Source: Streptomyces sp. PKU-EA00015
GTDB lineage: Bacteria > Actinomycetota > Actinomycetes > Streptomycetales > Streptomycetaceae
Assembly: GCF_013387495.1 (NCBI RefSeq)
Contig: NZ_JABZEE010000004.1
Coordinates: forward strand, 124,001 to 188,000
DNA length: 64,000 nucleotides
Reading direction: 5' to 3'
The translations under genes and the position numbers were made by a program. The notes under the pieces were generated by a model that had not been told where the DNA came from, did no database searches, and worked only from the letters and a program-made list of their open reading frames with translations. Below are positions 61,608-64,000 of this stretch, piece after piece; the first letter of the stretch is position 1, and every line of letters starts with the position of its first letter.

Positions 61608-62303
61608 TCACGACTTTCCGAGTACTTCCTTCCGTAGGAGGGCGACAGGACTCGGGGTGTTCTCGGTGGTGCGTACGTCGATACACGCGCGTAGGTGTCC
61701 GGCTCCGGTCGCCTGGCGGAGCAGGGCGTCGCCGAGGTCCGCGCGGGAGGTGCAGCGGCCGGGGAGGCGTGCGGTGGACGTCCGGTAGTGGCTGACGGTG
61801 TGGGCGTCGAAGAGGCCGGCGGGGCGGACGACGGTCCATTCGTGGTCGCTGTCGCGCACGATCCGCTCCATGCGCCGCATGTCCTCGTAGACGGTGCGGC
61901 CGATGGAGCGCACGACGAGCGGCTCGACGACCTTGCGGAAGAGGAGGCTCTCGCCGGGTGCCTCCGTGTCGAAGAGGACCGTGGAGGTCACCCAGACCAG
62001 GCGCCGGACCTCCTGCCTGTTCATGGCCCCGACGATGTGGCTGAGGCCACGGGAGCAGACGGTGACGGGGCGGCGGGTGTACGGCACGCCGAGGGCCGAG
62101 ATCACGGCGTCCTGGCCGGCCACGGCCTGTTCGACCGCGGCGGAGTCGTACACGTCCGCGCCGATCACCCGCAGGCGCGGGCCGTCGAGGGGAAAGGCGT
62201 CGGGGCGGCGTGTGACGGCGGTGACCGTGTGCCCTTCGGCGATGGCCTGCGCGGTGGTCCAGCGCCCCGTCGGTCCGTTGGCTCCGAGGACGACGAGCCT
62301 CAC
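61608..62303 (-). CDS. NAD(P)-binding NmrA/SDR-a-like protein
   Basis: 231 residues from GTG 62303 with AGGAGGGA 7 bases upstream. Rossmann start VRLVVLGANGPTGRWTTAQA (GxxGxxG), then GQDAVISALGVP and a middle block ERIVRDSDHEWTVVRPAGLF as in atypical SDRs of the NmrA/BVR-B type. Either a flavin/NADPH reductase or a redox-sensing regulator. The open frame upstream of the GTG is a shadow. Confidence 0.87.
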   Translation of the reverse strand: MRLVVLGANGPTGRWTTAQAIAEGHTVTAVTRRPDAFPLDGPRLRVIGADVYDSAAVEQAVAGQDAVISALGVPYTRRPVTVCSRGLSHIVGAMNRQEVRRLVWVTSTVLFDTEAPGESLLFRKVVEPLVVRSIGRTVYEDMRRMERIVRDSDHEWTVVRPAGLFDAHTVSHYRTSTARLPGRCTSRADLGDALLRQATGAGHLRACIDVRTTENTPSPVALLRKEVLGKS

Positions 62304-62434
62304 GCGCTGTCCCTCCTGTGGTGGTGGACCCTGGCCATGGCATCGATGGCGGCACGGCCGGGTCGTCACGACGGTCTTGCTGCCGGCTGTCATGGGCGGG
62401 CAGCAGCGGCCGCCGGTCCTCGGCGGCGGAGATC

Positions 62435-62737
62435 GGGAATCCGCGCGCCTATCTGGTGCGCATCGCGGTGAACCACGCGCTGGCCTGGCGGGCGAGGATC
62501 AGCCGTCGGCGCGAGACCTGCATCGGGCCGTGGCTGCCCGAACCGCTGATCACCCCCGATGCCGCGGGCCCGCGCGACGACACCACCGACACGGCCGAGC
62601 GGGCGCTGCGCACCGAGGCGGTGTCGATGGCGCTGCTGGTCGTGATGGAGATCCTCAGCCCTCTCGAACGGGCGGTGTTCGTCCTCCACGAGGCGTTCGG
62701 GTTCGCCCACACCGAGATCGCGGACATCCTCGGCGCC
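62435..62737 (+). pseudogene. Internal fragment of an ECF sigma factor (SigJ/ECF41-like)
   Basis: NPRAYLVRIAVNHALAWRAR (end of sigma region 2) and LSPLERAVFVLHEAFGFAHT then EIADILG (region 4) lie in one frame, but the N-terminal region 2.1-2.2 and the rest of region 4 with any SnoaL tail are missing; beyond 62737 the frame is non-protein. Relic lying just upstream of pyruvate carboxylase and divergent from the NmrA-like gene. Confidence 0.7.
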
Positions 62738-62745
62738 CGAAGCGG

Positions 62746-63193
62746 CCCCGCGAGCGAGGGACGAGGACGGGACGGCGGGGCCTTCGGGCGCCGGCTGATG
62801 CGCGGACCCCGAGGAGCGGGCAGTGTCCGAGCGGCGTGCCGGGCACGGCCGGCGCTCGAGAAGGACCGGGCGGCACGCGTCGGGGCGCCCGTCCCGTCAC
62901 ACCGCAACCGGACGGAGTCGACGGCGACGACATCGCCGTGGACCAGCCTGTCGGGCACCGGCAGGACGGAGCACCGTCGGGCGTCGGCCGATGATCCGAT
63001 CACGGCCGATGTGATCCGCTCGACGGGCCCTGGCCCTTCAGAAAACCCCCGTCCCACCCGTAGCGTTGCGGCCGGGTCGAGCGCTCGGGCATCCCGCCCG
63101 GCGTGGTCCGCGGGAGCGGCCGGGACCCGTGTGGCACGACAGAGACGTCGCCGACACCATGGTGTTCGTCACCGGCAGGCTGAAGGGATCCGG
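62746..63193. other. 450-base gap before pyruvate carboxylase
   Basis: No gene recognised; presumably the pyruvate carboxylase promoter and debris of the sigma factor gene. Confidence 0.45.
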
Positions 63194-64000
63194 AATGTTC
63201 CGCAAGGTGCTGGTCGCCAACCGTGGAGAGATCGCGATTCGCGCGTTCCGCGCCAGTTACGAACTGGGTGCGCGCACGGTCGCCGTCTTCCCGCACGAGG
63301 ACCGCAACTCGCTGCACCGGCTCAAGGCCGACGAGGCATACGAGATCGGCGAGCCGGGCCACCCGGTGCGGGCCTACCTGTCCGTGGAGGAGATCATCCG
63401 GGCGGCACGTCTGGCCGGTGCGGACGCGGTCTACCCGGGCTACGGGTTCCTGTCCGAGAACCCGGAACTGGCCCGTGCCTGCGAGGAGGCGGGCATCACG
63501 TTCGTGGGGCCGGACATGCGGACCCTGGAGCTGACCGGGAACAAGGCACGTGCCGTGGCCGCCGCCCGCGAGGCCGGCGTACCCGTGCTCGGCTCGTCGG
63601 AGCCCTCCACCGACGTGGACGAACTGGTCGCGGCCGCCGAGGGCATCGGCTTCCCGGTGTTCGTCAAGGCGGTCGCCGGCGGCGGCGGGCGCGGCATGCG
63701 GCGCGTCGAGGACCCCTCGACGCTGCGTGAGTCCATCGAGGCGGCGGCCCGTGAGGCCGCGTCCGCGTTCGGCGACCCCACCGTCTTCCTGGAGAAGGCC
63801 GTCGTCGACCCCCGGCACATCGAGGTGCAGATCCTCGCCGACGGGCAGGGCGACGTCATCCACCTCTTCGAGCGCGACTGCTCGGTGCAGCGCCGCCACC
63901 AGAAGGTGATCGAACTCGCGCCCGCCCCGAACCTCGACCCGGCACTGCGCGAGCGCATCTGCGACGACGCCGTCAAGTTCGCCCGCCGGATCGGCTACCG
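63194..64000 (+). CDS. pyc: Pyruvate carboxylase, N-terminal part (cut by window end)
   Basis: 269 residues visible, frame open to the last base. Biotin carboxylase start KVLVANRGEIAIRAF, DRNSLHRLKADEAYEIG, YPGYGFLSEN, ATP-grasp loop AVAGGGGRGMRRV and HIEVQILADGQG. The DRNSLH...HPVRAYLSV stretch is typical of pyruvate carboxylase rather than acetyl-CoA or propionyl-CoA carboxylase subunits. Makes oxaloacetate from pyruvate, bicarbonate and ATP. GAAGGGA lies 5 bases before the ATG. The remaining carboxyltransferase and biotin domains lie outside. Confidence 0.92.

Overview
The window is about 71-72 percent GC, with strong third-position GC bias, AGGAGG-type ribosome binding sites, many GTG starts and families typical of Streptomyces: a WhiB-family regulator, a resuscitation-promoting-factor-like enzyme, Tat-exported phospholipase C, several SpoIIE-type phosphatases fused to ATPase anti-sigma-like domains, DUF2267 and PRC-barrel proteins, and an iron-box controlled uptake locus. 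It reads as accessory or arm-like chromosome of a Streptomyces species: many regulators and transporters, few core genes (cyclophilin, aspartase, start of pyruvate carboxylase), and at least nine eroded gene remnants. No tRNA, rRNA, insertion sequence or CRISPR array was recognised. Both ends are cut inside genes.

Layout. 1-7.3 kb: SpoIIE phosphatase (5' truncated), CDF metal transporter, LysR remnant, Rpf-like enzyme, cyclophilin, second large SpoIIE phosphatase. 7.5-12.4 kb: arginase-family enzyme, aspartase and asparaginase divergent from an Lrp/AsnC regulator, SRPBCC protein. 12.4-15 kb: Tat phospholipase C and a lectin-domain remnant. 15.1-22.5 kb: a small non-ribosomal peptide locus (MFS exporter, condensation-fragment/adenylation/carrier protein, class IV aminotransferase, AEC transporter, TauD dioxygenase) carrying three or more apparent frameshifts, which looks like a decaying or very recently broken pathway; an unusual tandem GTTC/GAAC repeat precedes the dioxygenase. 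22.5-38.9 kb: a paralogous pair of small envelope proteins, three more SpoIIE phosphatases, a YbdK ligase, secreted proteins, an ABC-F ribosome-protection-type ATPase with a 7-codon upstream ORF, a FUSC transporter, small stress-type proteins and a DUF2267 protein. 39-52.5 kb: ABC exporter, XRE/GNAT divergent pair sharing one operator, amidohydrolase, TetR with a repeat-expanded tail divergent from an NCS1 permease/C45 hydrolase operon, SDR, MFS exporter. 52.5-61.3 kb: proline iminopeptidase, FbpABC-type ferric iron importer divergent from an unusual three-part adenylation/carrier/membrane-acyltransferase protein, with an iron box for each side, then DinB and WhiB proteins. 61.6-64 kb: NmrA-like protein, sigma factor remnant, 5' part of pyruvate carboxylase.

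How the genes work together. The clearest unit is the iron region at 53.6-60.0 kb: substrate-binding lipoprotein, two-fold permease and ATPase form one coupled operon whose promoter spacer is an iron box, and the divergent gene for a single-chain activate/carry/transfer enzyme has its own weaker box, suggesting iron-limited modification of an envelope or siderophore-like molecule. The asparagine/aspartate genes with the adjacent Lrp-type regulator form a second catabolic unit. The five SpoIIE-type phosphatases (three of one architecture) suggest a dense local set of partner-switching regulators.
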